NCBI GenBank assembly: GCA_027486025.1 | Contig: JAIXPY010000060.1 | Span: 1 to 34,749 of the forward strand | DNA from: Burkholderiaceae bacterium | GTDB taxonomy: Bacteria > Pseudomonadota > Gammaproteobacteria > Burkholderiales > Burkholderiaceae | DNA: 34,749 nucleotides | Direction: 5' to 3' | Part shown: positions 25,151-33,884 of the stretch, one piece after another | Layout: every line of letters starts with the position of its first letter | How positions within the stretch are numbered: position 1 is the stretch's first letter | Notes under the pieces: generated by a model | Databases searched by the model: none | Told to the model about the DNA's origin: nothing | What the model saw: the letters and a program-made list of their open reading frames with translations, nothing else | Made by a program: the position numbers and the translations under genes

Positions 25151-26452
25151 CTATTTTTGACCATACATACTGGAAATCATTTTTTTGTAATCATCCAACT
25201 CATTTGCAGGGGATGTTTTTAAAGCATGAATCGGTGCATGCATTAACTTATTCGCTAAGGCTTGGGCCATCGTCGCCATGACATCCATCGGATCATCGCC
25301 CTTTGCTAATCGCCTACGGGCTTTTTCCAGCTCAATTTGCTTAAACTGCTCGGTTGATTCTTGCAGCGACTGAATGATTGGCACCACGGTGCGGCGCTCT
25401 AGCGACTCATAAAACTCACTCACGCCCTGATCAATGATCGATTCTGCCTCAGTCACGGCTTGCAAGCGGCTCTCTTGCCCTGCTTGCACTACTTCGCCCA
25501 AATCATCAACCGAATACAAGTAAATATCGCGAATTGATTTAATCTCGGGCTCGACATCGCGCGGTACAGCCAAATCGATCAACACCATCGGCCGGCGATT
25601 GCGCGCCTTTAATGCCGTTTGAATCATACCCATACCAATAATGGGCAAAGAGCTCGCAGTACACGAGACCACAATATCAAAGTGATGCAATTGCGCTGGC
25701 AGATCCTGCAAGGCAAACACCTCGGTAGCGATACCTTGCTGCGTAAATACGGCCGCTAATTCATGGCCCTTTTCGAGGGTGCGGTTGGAGATCGTAATTT
25801 GCTTGGGCTTGCGGGTTGCAAAATGATTGGCGCATAAGGAGATCATTTCGCCAGCGCCAATAAAGAGTACTTTGCTATTGGCAATGTCACCAAAAATACG
25901 CTCACTCAGCCGTACAGCAGCGCTTGCCATCGAGACTGAGTGGCTACCAATTTTTGTATTACCCCGAACCGCTTTCGCAATCGAGAAGGTTTTATTGAAA
26001 AGCGGCTTTAAGTAAGAGCCTAATGTGCCCACCTCATCGGCATGCTGCACCGCTTGCTTCATCTGCCCCAAAATTTGGGTTTCACCGAGCACCATCGAAT
26101 CAAGGCCGCAACCCACTCGGAAAGCATGCTTCACCGCCATATTCTCTTTAGCAGAGTAAATATATGGCTTGAGCGCATGGTGATGCATGTTTTTTTGCGC
26201 CACAAGCCAATCAATTGCTTTGGCTTCTAAGTGATTGTCGGTGTAATCCAAATCATTCGCAGCGCAATAAATCTCCATGCGATTGCAGGTCGATAAAATC
26301 GCTACTTCAGGCGAACTAGCTGCATTCGTTCCTTTTAAGTAAGCGCGCAAGTCAAGCAAGGCATCGCGCAATACTTCTGGGGCAACGGCCACACTCTCCC
26401 GAATATCAATCGGTGCGGTGTGGTGGTTTACGCCTAGGTTAAGTAGTTTCAT
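25151..26452 (-). CDS. hemA: Glutamyl-tRNA reductase
   Basis: A 433-residue enzyme reducing glutamyl-tRNA to glutamate-1-semialdehyde, the entry to tetrapyrroles by the C5 route. L-S-T-C-N-R-M-E (53-60) carries the catalytic Cys56, I-G-A-G-E-M is the NADPH loop, and the C-terminal region is the dimerisation helix. Full length. Its place between tspO and dxs ties 5-aminolevulinate supply to the bacteriochlorophyll genes. Betaproteobacteria use this C5 enzyme, in contrast to the ALA synthase (also called HemA) of alphaproteobacteria. Confidence 0.95.
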   Translation of the reverse strand: MKLLNLGVNHHTAPIDIRESVAVAPEVLRDALLDLRAYLKGTNAASSPEVAILSTCNRMEIYCAANDLDYTDNHLEAKAIDWLVAQKNMHHHALKPYIYSAKENMAVKHAFRVGCGLDSMVLGETQILGQMKQAVQHADEVGTLGSYLKPLFNKTFSIAKAVRGNTKIGSHSVSMASAAVRLSERIFGDIANSKVLFIGAGEMISLCANHFATRKPKQITISNRTLEKGHELAAVFTQQGIATEVFALQDLPAQLHHFDIVVSCTASSLPIIGMGMIQTALKARNRRPMVLIDLAVPRDVEPEIKSIRDIYLYSVDDLGEVVQAGQESRLQAVTEAESIIDQGVSEFYESLERRTVVPIIQSLQESTEQFKQIELEKARRRLAKGDDPMDVMATMAQALANKLMHAPIHALKTSPANELDDYKKMISSMYGQK

Positions 26453-26467
26453 GATGGTCTATTTACT

Positions 26468-26959
26468 TTAGGCAAAGGGTCCATTGAGGCGAATCGTTTC
26501 CCAATTGAGGGCCATCGCAATAGAAACCCAGACCAAGTAGGGCACCATCAGCCACGCCGCTTGGCTGGATACTGGAATCATCGCCACAATAATGGCGGCG
26601 ACCGATCCCCACAAAAAGACCGCTTCGATCATCGACCAATCAGGACGGTGCATCTTGAAATACAAGACGCTCCATAAGATATTGAAGGCCCCGTTCAAGA
26701 CGAACAATAAGATCACCAAGGATTTTTGCTCTGCGCTCGGATTACGACTCCAAAACTCGAGCCACGCAAATGCCGATGCAATAAAAATGCAAGTCCACAC
26801 CACGCCAAACGCCCAATCGGGTGGCTTCCATGGTGGCTGCAGCAAGGATTTATACCAAGCGCCCACTTCCGTCGCAAGACCGCCTGCAATAGCCACAATC
26901 AAAACCCAGGCCGCAGCAGCAAGCACATGCTTTTGAAGAAGGAAGTCCGTTGTACTCAT
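26468..26959 (-). CDS. tspO: TspO/MBR tryptophan-rich sensory protein
   Basis: A 163-residue, five-helix membrane protein of the TspO/translocator family. Typical marks are L-Q-P-P-W-K-P-P (about 40-47), the W-rich helices and W-S-V-L-Y-F-K. In Rhodobacter sphaeroides TspO lowers photosynthesis gene expression under oxygen by acting on tetrapyrrole intermediates. It starts 3 bases after bchP stops and 15 bases before hemA, so it belongs to this operon. Confidence 0.88.
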   Translation of the reverse strand: MSTTDFLLQKHVLAAAAWVLIVAIAGGLATEVGAWYKSLLQPPWKPPDWAFGVVWTCIFIASAFAWLEFWSRNPSAEQKSLVILLFVLNGAFNILWSVLYFKMHRPDWSMIEAVFLWGSVAAIIVAMIPVSSQAAWLMVPYLVWVSIAMALNWETIRLNGPFA

Positions 26960-26962
26960 GCT

Positions 26963-28177
26963 TTATGCCTTGGCAATCCCCAAGAGGTGCCCCATGTCTT
27001 TAAAGAAAATCTTAACGTGGGCGAGCGGTTTCTTGCGCACGAGCTTCTTATGCATATACGACTCGAAGGTCAACTTTTGTACATCTTTGTCTTCGCACAT
27101 CTTTACAAAGCTCTCACGGCGCTTATTGGTGGTATACCAAAAATACTGCATGATGCCGAGCACAATAAAGGTTAAGCGGTGCTCTTTCATGAAGCGCTTA
27201 CGAGCGAGTTGCAAGCATGCGGGATTCTTACTCTCCAAAAATTCCATGACTGACTCACCAGCCAATTGACCGCCGAGCATGGCGTAATAAATGCCTTCGC
27301 CCGATGCCGGAGCAACGACTCCAGCGGCATCACCGGCGAGAACCACTTGCTTACCGTCATCCCATTTTTTAAGGGGCTTCATTGGCAAGGGTGCGCCCTC
27401 GTGGCGAACCAGCTCAGCATTTTCGAGACCAATTTCTTTACGGAGCTTGCCAACCGCATGGCGCAGTGAGAAACCTTTATCTGCGCTGCCCGTTCCAATA
27501 CTTAAGGTATCGCCGTGCGGAAATACCCAGCCATAAAAATCAGGAGATAACGGCTTTTGATAAAACACATCGCAGCGATCCGGGTTATACGAATCGGGCT
27601 TAACCGCGGGCGTCTTCACAATCTCATGGTAGGCAAAGACATAATTAGCTTCAGCGCATCCCTTTACGCCGGCGCTGCGGCCCACTTGTGATTTAGCGCC
27701 ATCGGCACCAATCACTGCCCTGGCCAGGATGCTGTCCATGGTGCCTTCTACTGTGGACTTGTTATCGCGCACCTTAAAGTGAATGCGCGCCAAATCACCT
27801 TCCCGCGTTAATTTCTCAAAAATGCCATCGCGTCGCTCTGCGCCATGTTGAACAGCGCGGTTACGTAACCATTCATCAAATTCCGAACGGTCAACCATGC
27901 CGACAAAACCATTCTCAATCTGAATGTCGACTTTCTTGCCGGCTGGTGAAATCATGCGCGCTGAGGTTGATCTAGCAACTAGCAGCTCATCCGGAATAGC
28001 AAAATCCTTAATCAAGCGTGGCGGTATCGCGCCGCCGCAAGGCTTGATGCGTCCTCGTCTGTCTAGCAGTAATACTTTCTTACCTTTTTTGGCAAGCGTC
28101 TCTGCCGCAGTTGAGCCAGCTGGCCCCCCGCCGACCACGACGACGTCATAGACGATGGAATTTTGGTTTGTTTGCAT
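26963..28177 (-). CDS. bchP: Geranylgeranyl diphosphate/bacteriochlorophyll reductase
   Basis: A 404-residue FAD-dependent reductase that saturates the geranylgeranyl tail to phytyl. It opens with the dinucleotide motif V-V-V-G-G-G-P-A-G, followed by P-C-G-G-A-I-P-P-R (typical of the family) and a second FAD motif L-A-G-D-A-A-G-V-V-A-P-A-S-G-E-G-I. I chose ATG 28177: GGAG lies 8 bases upstream and the start falls just past the pucC stop. A GTG two codons earlier is the alternative. Confidence 0.92.
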   Translation of the reverse strand: MQTNQNSIVYDVVVVGGGPAGSTAAETLAKKGKKVLLLDRRGRIKPCGGAIPPRLIKDFAIPDELLVARSTSARMISPAGKKVDIQIENGFVGMVDRSEFDEWLRNRAVQHGAERRDGIFEKLTREGDLARIHFKVRDNKSTVEGTMDSILARAVIGADGAKSQVGRSAGVKGCAEANYVFAYHEIVKTPAVKPDSYNPDRCDVFYQKPLSPDFYGWVFPHGDTLSIGTGSADKGFSLRHAVGKLRKEIGLENAELVRHEGAPLPMKPLKKWDDGKQVVLAGDAAGVVAPASGEGIYYAMLGGQLAGESVMEFLESKNPACLQLARKRFMKEHRLTFIVLGIMQYFWYTTNKRRESFVKMCEDKDVQKLTFESYMHKKLVRKKPLAHVKIFFKDMGHLLGIAKA

Positions 28178-28179
28178 AA

Positions 28180-29481
28180 TCACTTCTCCACTTTCGAAGC
28201 TAAATAGGCTGATGCGATAAATAATCCGGATTCAATACTGAATACACTGGCGTAGGCAACTGATTGGCTCTCCATGAGGGCTCTAGCGACATCGCTGGCT
28301 GCAGCGCCAAGGAGCCCGCCCACACCAAAGGCAATCGCTTGCGCGCCGCCCCAAAGGCCAATGCGGACACCCTCTTTTCCGGCGCCACCAGCAACTGCCA
28401 AGCGCATCATTGAAGCAATGGCCGCAATGGAGAATGCCCCATTGGCTAGGCCCAAGGCAAAGACATTGAAACGCAGTGGCCACTCAGGCCCCACCATGCT
28501 GCCAATCGCCAGGCCCAGCATCGCCATACCGGAAGCAACGCAGCCGTAAATCATCCACAGGCGCAATGATCCGCAATACGATCGCAATCGACTCGAACCG
28601 CAAATCGCAACAAGTAACATGCCCATCAGCACACCCGAGTGCTGTACGCCCGATAAGCTGGTTGTTTCACCCAGGCTATAGCCAAAGACGATGCCTGCAA
28701 ATGGCTCCAAGATTAAATCTTGTGAGCTAAACGCAAACATGGAGATAAAGATAAAGATCGAGAAGCGACGTGCATCTCCATCCGCCCACACTTCAGCCAA
28801 TGCCTGACGGAATGGCGTTTTACGTTCTGCGTGTACAGGGCTATTTTGCAATTCAGGGGTTTCCAATCGATAGAGGGCAGCGATGGTTACCAACACCGCA
28901 ATCGTTGAAATGATTCCCGAGATTACGACTACCTTGTAAGGCTCATAGGGATCCAAAAATTTACCGGCCATGATGCTCGTAAAAGCAAAGCCAAAAATCA
29001 TCATGAGCCAAACAATAGTTGCTGCTGCTGCGCGGCGCTCATCGTTCACGCCCTTAGCAAGTAGTGCCAGGAGCGAGGTGCCGCTAATGCTGACCCCGAT
29101 CCCAATCAGGAAAAAAGCAAGCGCTGCGCAAGCTATCCCTGCAATCAGGTAACTTGCCATCAATGCGGTAGAGAGCGCTGCTCCGAATCCGCCCAAGGCC
29201 AACACACAAATGCCGCCAATAATCCAAGGGGTCTTCTTGGCTCCGCTGTCAGAAGCGTGCCCCATGCGCGGCCGAATCACTTGAATAAAGTAATGAAAGG
29301 CGACTAGTAACCCCGGCAGAATAGCTGGCAGCGCCAACTCCACCACCATGATGCGATTCAGAGTCGAGGTAGTCATGACCACAATACCGCCAATCGCGGT
29401 TTGCACGAGGCCTAAACGCACGATATCAAGCCAGCCAAAGCCGCTTGTCCGTATAAAGGTGGGTGTGAGTGCGATGCTCAT
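28180..29481 (-). CDS. PucC/Bch2-family membrane protein (light-harvesting assembly)
   Basis: A 433-residue, 12-helix protein of the PucC/LhaA/BCH2 branch of the MFS (signature H-Y-F-I-Q-V-I-R-P-R-M-G-H-A-S-D near 65-80). These proteins assist light-harvesting complex assembly, possibly by delivering bacteriochlorophyll. Its place between bchG and bchP fits the 'bch2' member; the lhaA member is the partial gene at the right edge. Its ATG overlaps the bchG stop by four bases. Confidence 0.9.
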   Translation of the reverse strand: MSIALTPTFIRTSGFGWLDIVRLGLVQTAIGGIVVMTTSTLNRIMVVELALPAILPGLLVAFHYFIQVIRPRMGHASDSGAKKTPWIIGGICVLALGGFGAALSTALMASYLIAGIACAALAFFLIGIGVSISGTSLLALLAKGVNDERRAAAATIVWLMMIFGFAFTSIMAGKFLDPYEPYKVVVISGIISTIAVLVTIAALYRLETPELQNSPVHAERKTPFRQALAEVWADGDARRFSIFIFISMFAFSSQDLILEPFAGIVFGYSLGETTSLSGVQHSGVLMGMLLVAICGSSRLRSYCGSLRLWMIYGCVASGMAMLGLAIGSMVGPEWPLRFNVFALGLANGAFSIAAIASMMRLAVAGGAGKEGVRIGLWGGAQAIAFGVGGLLGAAASDVARALMESQSVAYASVFSIESGLFIASAYLASKVEK

Positions 29482-30362
29482 GCCCGCGCCCCGAATGCGT
29501 GAATCGCAAATGCTGAAACCATCATGCCGCTCACCAAGAGTGGCACACCAAAGCCACTATAGAACAATGCATAGCGAACGGGATCGGATAAAAACTTTCG
29601 CATCAACACAAGTTGGCTCACAATTAAGGCGGCAATGGCCAGCGCGTAATTACTGCGATCCCAGTACAAGAGCAGGATGAGAACAATGACTTGCGGCACG
29701 ATCATGACCCAACATGCCAAACGCGCAGCTCGATCAACGCCCAGCTGCACTGGCAAGGAGCGTACGCCCATTCTGCGATCACCCTCGATTGCCTTGAAAT
29801 CGTTGAGCGTCATGATGCCGTGGGCACTTAGGCTATACAAAATAGCGAAGGTCAATGAGGGCATGCTGGGCGCCATGCCGCCTGCAAGCAATGCTGCGCC
29901 TGTAATCCAGGCCAAGCCTTCGTAACTCAATCCGCAGGCTAGATTGCCCCACCATCCGTTTTGTTTTAGGCGTACCGGCGGCATGCTGTAGGCCCACGCC
30001 AATACCAGCGCCACCATCGTTGCAATAAATCCCCAGTGACCTAAAGCACTAGCGAGTAGCAGGGACAACAGCGACCACGCGATAGCAATGTACAAACCCC
30101 AGTGGCCTGGGATGCGTCCCGATGGAATGGGTCGATTGGGTTCGTTAATGGCGTCGACATGGCGATCAAACCAATCGTTGGTCGCTTGACTAGATGCACA
30201 GACCAATGGACCTGTGAGTAATAATCCAATCAGCATGATGTGCCAATTGGCAGTAATGGAATAACCAGATGAGATTGCGCCACACGCAAACGCCCACATC
30301 GGCGGAAACCACGTAATGGGTTTGAGCAGCGTCGCGACAGCACTGATCTGAGGCATATTCAT
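29478..30362 (-). CDS. bchG: Bacteriochlorophyll synthase (prenyltransferase)
   Basis: A 294-residue UbiA-superfamily membrane prenyltransferase that attaches geranylgeranyl (or phytyl) diphosphate to bacteriochlorophyllide a. The two Mg-diphosphate motifs are N-D-W-F-D-R-H-V-D-A-I-N-E-P-N-R-P (62-78) and D-F-K-A-I-E-G-D-R-R-M-G (188-199). About eight to nine membrane helices. No Shine-Dalgarno precedes ATG 30362 or the next ATG two codons on. First gene of the bchG-to-bciB unit, behind a PpsR-type promoter. Confidence 0.93.
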   Translation of the reverse strand: MNMPQISAVATLLKPITWFPPMWAFACGAISSGYSITANWHIMLIGLLLTGPLVCASSQATNDWFDRHVDAINEPNRPIPSGRIPGHWGLYIAIAWSLLSLLLASALGHWGFIATMVALVLAWAYSMPPVRLKQNGWWGNLACGLSYEGLAWITGAALLAGGMAPSMPSLTFAILYSLSAHGIMTLNDFKAIEGDRRMGVRSLPVQLGVDRAARLACWVMIVPQVIVLILLLYWDRSNYALAIAALIVSQLVLMRKFLSDPVRYALFYSGFGVPLLVSGMMVSAFAIHAFGARA

Positions 30363-30410
30363 GTAAATAATTTTTACATTTACATATCAGACTGTCAAAT
30401 AAATTTGACA
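30362..30410 (-). promoter_or_regulatory. PpsR/CrtJ-type operators overlapping the bchG promoter
   Basis: TGTCAAATAAATTTGACA (30393-30410) is a perfect TGT-N12-ACA palindrome, the PpsR/CrtJ consensus. On the minus strand its half-site is a consensus -35 TTGACA (30398-30393). TAAAAA (30376-30371), 16 bases on, can serve as -10. A second, slightly short dyad TGT-N11-ACA (30362-30378) covers the -10 and the start codon. Binding to both would block RNA polymerase. The implied transcript start (about 30363-30365) is at or next to the ATG, so the mRNA may be leaderless. The rest of the gap up to 30499 holds only a small dyad TTACTG/CAGTAA (30466-30484). Confidence 0.75.
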
Positions 30411-30499
30411 CTATTTACGCCTTAGGGGCTCGGTAGTTTCCCTATTCTACGGGTTTACCATTAGATTACTGCAGAGATCAGTAAAGCTTAAACGAGGGC

Positions 30500-31261
30500 T
30501 TAGCGCCCCTCCCGAAATCCCCATTTCCACAGGCCTTCGCTCGAAAACGGCAAGACCAACAAGATGTGCTCCAAAATGCCCAGCGACAGGAGGGTTGCGA
30601 GCAGTGTTTTGGACGTCAAGGCAAATGCACTTTCCGTCGCCGTAAAGATATCAATCCACAATGGCGTCACCACGAGAACCGCAAGTACCACTGAAAACGG
30701 CATAAGGTAGTTCATCGGACGACGGCGAAAGTAGGTTTGCAAATACTTCAGGTGATCCGGTAAGAAGCGCTCATTCAAATTAAGCACGCCGAGGAAGATA
30801 TTCAACTTAGCGCTTTGGCGCATCACCCACAAAATCACGAAGGCCCAAAGACCAGTGGTGTTCGCTGCATCGATGTGCAAAATAGCGAGCACAATGCCAA
30901 GCACCAGCAAGGCCAGCTCATGGTGATTGATGGTTTGAAATGCATACCAAGCGCGCTGCCAACCCTTCGCATCCGCAGGACAAAGCACGCGGCGTGAGCC
31001 CGTAATATAACCAAGCAAAAATGCGAGTTCTTGCCAACCCCAAATTAAGATGGCGCAGGTGAATGCACAGTACGCCCCTAGCACCGTATCTTGCGTACTG
31101 GATATGCTGATTCCCCAAAAAGCAAAGAATAGGATCACGCAGGATACAAAGAAAATAGGCTTAAAGAATTTCTTAGAAAATCCATCCAGCCACAAAATGA
31201 CGCCCGTACTAAACCACCAAACCAAAATGGCAAATGCGAGTGGAATGACCCATGCTGACAT
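30500..31261 (-). CDS. puhE: Photosynthetic complex assembly protein PuhE (DUF3623)
   Basis: A 253-residue membrane protein with about seven to eight hydrophobic segments. It matches the PuhE/DUF3623 family by its N-terminal W-W-F-S-T-G-V-I-L-W-L-D and the central N-H-H-E-L-A-L-L motif. In Rhodobacter PuhE affects reaction-centre and bacteriochlorophyll levels, mechanism unknown. It lies 25 bases after acsF and ends the puh unit. Confidence 0.85.
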   Translation of the reverse strand: MSAWVIPLAFAILVWWFSTGVILWLDGFSKKFFKPIFFVSCVILFFAFWGISISSTQDTVLGAYCAFTCAILIWGWQELAFLLGYITGSRRVLCPADAKGWQRAWYAFQTINHHELALLVLGIVLAILHIDAANTTGLWAFVILWVMRQSAKLNIFLGVLNLNERFLPDHLKYLQTYFRRRPMNYLMPFSVVLAVLVVTPLWIDIFTATESAFALTSKTLLATLLSLGILEHILLVLPFSSEGLWKWGFREGR

Positions 31262-31286
31262 TACGCTGCATACTCCCTATGCATAC

Positions 31287-32354
31287 TTACCACGCTGGAG
31301 CCATACGAATGTCGGCAGGCAATTCGTTTGGCACGACGGGGAGCATGTAGATACGAGCGAATACCAATGCTGCATTGGCCGCCAAGTAGCCGCGCTTCAC
31401 AAGGGAAAACAGACCGCCTTGTACTTTGGCTGCCTCGACTTCATCGGATATTTCCCGCAAGCGCTCAAAACCAGCCCACAGGCGATCATCATCCAAATTA
31501 ATCGTAAATGGAAATACTTGCTTCGATATATCCGATGTAATCTGCAGCACCTTACGATCATATTCCGATACTGATACACCCAAGGCCGCATGAAACTCGG
31601 GTCTCGAATGATCGCGCACATACATGGTGGCATAGACCGCAATTAAGAAGAAGCGAATCCATAATTTGTTGCGTCCTTCTAGTAAATACGGATTGGCACG
31701 CATCATTAGGGCGAATGCTTCGCCATGGCGGAACTCATCATTGCACCACTTCTCAAACCAAGTAAAGATTGGATGAAAGCGTAGCTCTGGGTGCTTTTCA
31801 ATGATGCGGAAGATGGTGATGTAACGGGCGTAACCAATCTTCTCAGATAGATACGTTGCGTAGAAAATAAACTTGGGTTTGAAGAAGGTATATTTTTTCT
31901 CGCGCGCTAAAAATCCCAAATCGACGCCAATACCAAAGTCTTTTAGCCACTGGTTAATAAAGCCGGCATGACGGCTTTCATCTCTAGCCATATAGGAAAA
32001 CAAGTCTTTCAGATCGGGGTTCTTAATGCGCTTTTTGATTTCCGCATACAGAACGCAGCCTGAGAACTCCGAGGTAATCGAGCTAATTAAAAAATCCAGA
32101 AACTCTTGATACAAGCCCTCTGGCAATTGCGAATAGTCTTTCACCATGTCGTCCGGACGCTGAAAATGAGTTTGGTTAATGTCTTTATCAAACTCCTGCA
32201 TCAAGCGATTCCACTCGGGGCGCACCGACTCGATATCAAAGCTATCCATCTCTTTAAAGTCGGTCGTGTAAAACCGGGGGCTTAACATCGTGTTTTCTAA
32301 AGCACGATCGGTTGACTCGCTGATCATGTTTGCATTCATAGTTGCGCTGGTCAT
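31287..32354 (-). CDS. acsF: Aerobic Mg-protoporphyrin IX monomethyl ester cyclase
   Basis: A 355-residue diiron oxygenase forming the fifth ring of bacteriochlorophyll with O2. Ferritin-like iron ligands lie at E96 (S-E-F-S-G), E126/H129 (D-E-S-R-H) and E207/H210 (D-E-F-R-H). Length is normal for proteobacterial AcsF. Its presence means pigment synthesis can proceed in air. The ATG overlaps the stop of the small upstream gene (ATGA). No bchE is seen in this window. Confidence 0.95.
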   Translation of the reverse strand: MTSATMNANMISESTDRALENTMLSPRFYTTDFKEMDSFDIESVRPEWNRLMQEFDKDINQTHFQRPDDMVKDYSQLPEGLYQEFLDFLISSITSEFSGCVLYAEIKKRIKNPDLKDLFSYMARDESRHAGFINQWLKDFGIGVDLGFLAREKKYTFFKPKFIFYATYLSEKIGYARYITIFRIIEKHPELRFHPIFTWFEKWCNDEFRHGEAFALMMRANPYLLEGRNKLWIRFFLIAVYATMYVRDHSRPEFHAALGVSVSEYDRKVLQITSDISKQVFPFTINLDDDRLWAGFERLREISDEVEAAKVQGGLFSLVKRGYLAANAALVFARIYMLPVVPNELPADIRMAPAW

Positions 32355-32722
32355 ACTTCTACCCTCTTTCTTAAATTCAGATGTATTGCTGTTGTGTTGT
32401 CTAACTGCTGCTGGACTGGCTTTGGCCTAGGATACTTTTTGGTATGCGAGAAGCGTGTTGTAGAAAAACTTACTTCGTATAGCATGGTGAGCTCGAGGCG
32501 CGCAGTGCAATAGGTCCATAAGCGACTCAGCAAACCAGCCCGAGAAATAGTCGCTTTACGCGTAAATTCGATTTGCTGACCGAATTCAATGTGCGTGAGC
32601 GGATCATGAATCAAGACCTGATCACCAGGGCCAATCTCAACCCCCTTCAGCTCTGCATGGGCATATAAAAATTCAGCTGTATTGGACAACTGAATTTGAC
32701 AATCGACTATCTCTTTATCCAT
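32351..32722 (-). CDS. Conserved hypothetical protein of the puhC-acsF interval
   Basis: A 123-residue protein without recognised domain, signal or membrane segment. The N-terminal half looks beta-rich ([10 protein letters not shown] near 32-41) and the C-terminal tail is basic. It is coupled on both sides: its ATG overlaps the puhC stop by one base (TAATG) and its TGA overlaps the acsF start. An unnamed small gene occupies this same place in other purple-bacterial puh operons. The tight coupling suggests a part in AcsF function or complex assembly; that is inference. Confidence 0.75.
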   Translation of the reverse strand: MDKEIVDCQIQLSNTAEFLYAHAELKGVEIGPGDQVLIHDPLTHIEFGQQIEFTRKATISRAGLLSRLWTYCTARLELTMLYEVSFSTTRFSHTKKYPRPKPVQQQLDNTTAIHLNLRKRVEV

Positions 32723-33180
32723 TACTGGACCCCTTGTGGCTTCAGTAAAACTGCAAATTCAATTACATTGTCTTTGCCAAATGACTCTAAATCAATGCGA
32801 TTTCCGGTAGCGGGATCAAGCAAGGTTAGGCGGCCATCGGCTCTGGCAATTAACTCAAATGGAATGGCTTGATTAACTTCTTTAATACGACGCTCGCGCG
32901 CCATTGCCCGCAGAATTCCCCGAACAAAACCCGCCTCTCCCTCGATCACTTTCACTACCTGACCATCGGGCGCAGAGACTACGGCAATCGAGCCATCGCT
33001 GCGATCCTCAAAACGCAATTGCTTGGTAATTACTGCATGCGCATCGGCCTCGCGCGTCAACTTACCGGAGTCTACGAAATCGGCTACAAACAAAATCAAG
33101 GCTGCTAACCCGCCGACTGCAATGAGGGCTAGCGACTTTGGAATGCGCATACCGCGATGGCTTGGCTGTGCTGTGTTCAT
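32722..33180 (-). CDS. puhC: Photosynthetic complex assembly protein PuhC
   Basis: A 152-residue protein with one N-terminal membrane anchor (about 15-33) and a periplasmic domain. It matches PuhC by its place after puhB and by the motif R-E-R-R-I-K-E-V-N-Q-A-I-P-F (about 95-108). In Rhodobacter capsulatus PuhC is needed for normal reaction-centre and LH1 assembly. ATG overlaps the puhB stop (ATGA). Confidence 0.88.
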   Translation of the reverse strand: MNTAQPSHRGMRIPKSLALIAVGGLAALILFVADFVDSGKLTREADAHAVITKQLRFEDRSDGSIAVVSAPDGQVVKVIEGEAGFVRGILRAMARERRIKEVNQAIPFELIARADGRLTLLDPATGNRIDLESFGKDNVIEFAVLLKPQGVQ

Positions 33181-33884
33181 GCGGCTCTGATTTCTCCATT
33201 TAACCCAGAACGACTGCTTTGGGTTTCAGCATACAGGGAGCCATCAATCTTTGCTGATCGCACTGTTTGATCAGCTAAATCCACTTGATTGGCTTTAGCC
33301 CATGCATCGGATAACAAGCTAGCTACCTTCTGGCTATCTGGGATGCAGCGCAACATGGGCTCAGGATTAGCCCAAGCACCAGGCTTGGCGTGGGGCCACA
33401 AATGAAACAAGGCAATCTTGGTACTCAAATCGAGCTTCAATGGAATATCACCGATGCCATTCGTCCCAATATGCACACCCGCGCCCTGAATTTTCTTTAG
33501 GGGTAAATTAAAGGTCATATTGAGCACAATACCAATACGCATCACAATGCGGCGATCGGTCAGCGTGTACAGGGTGGTTGAACAGATTAAATGGGCAAAA
33601 TAAGCAACCAACCCCAAGCACGTTGCAGACAACAGAGTCATCCACAGCATCGACATTCCTAAACTGGCAATGTCGTTGCCATCATAGATCCCTGAAAACA
33701 AGCGATAGGCCAGCAAAATTCCAAAGTAAATGATAAGCGCCCGCATATGAAACACCCGAAGTGCTACTGCCTTAAAGTCAGGAGCACCTTGCCAAAGGAT
33801 TGATTCTCCCTTGGGCAACTTCTCAGGTAATCCCAGCTGAGCCTCAAACTCATGCTCCGGACTTGAATGCAGATTGGGGTTCAT
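33177..33884 (-). CDS. puhB: Photosynthetic complex assembly protein PuhB
   Basis: A 235-residue membrane protein of the bacterial PH (DUF304-like) fold. It has L-P-K-G-E-S-I-L-W-Q-G-A-P (23-35), membrane segments around 50-65 and 75-105, and Y-T-L-T-D-R-R-I-V-M-R typical of PuhB. It assists reaction-centre assembly. AGGAG lies 8 bases before the ATG, which overlaps the puhA stop. Confidence 0.9.
   Translation of the reverse strand: MNPNLHSSPEHEFEAQLGLPEKLPKGESILWQGAPDFKAVALRVFHMRALIIYFGILLAYRLFSGIYDGNDIASLGMSMLWMTLLSATCLGLVAYFAHLICSTTLYTLTDRRIVMRIGIVLNMTFNLPLKKIQGAGVHIGTNGIGDIPLKLDLSTKIALFHLWPHAKPGAWANPEPMLRCIPDSQKVASLLSDAWAKANQVDLADQTVRSAKIDGSLYAETQSSRSGLNGEIRAA

Noticed and set aside
26726..27269. 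Long + strand reading frames opposite tspO and bchP
   Set aside because: They are antisense to well-conserved genes with clear motifs, and their translations have no recognisable domains.
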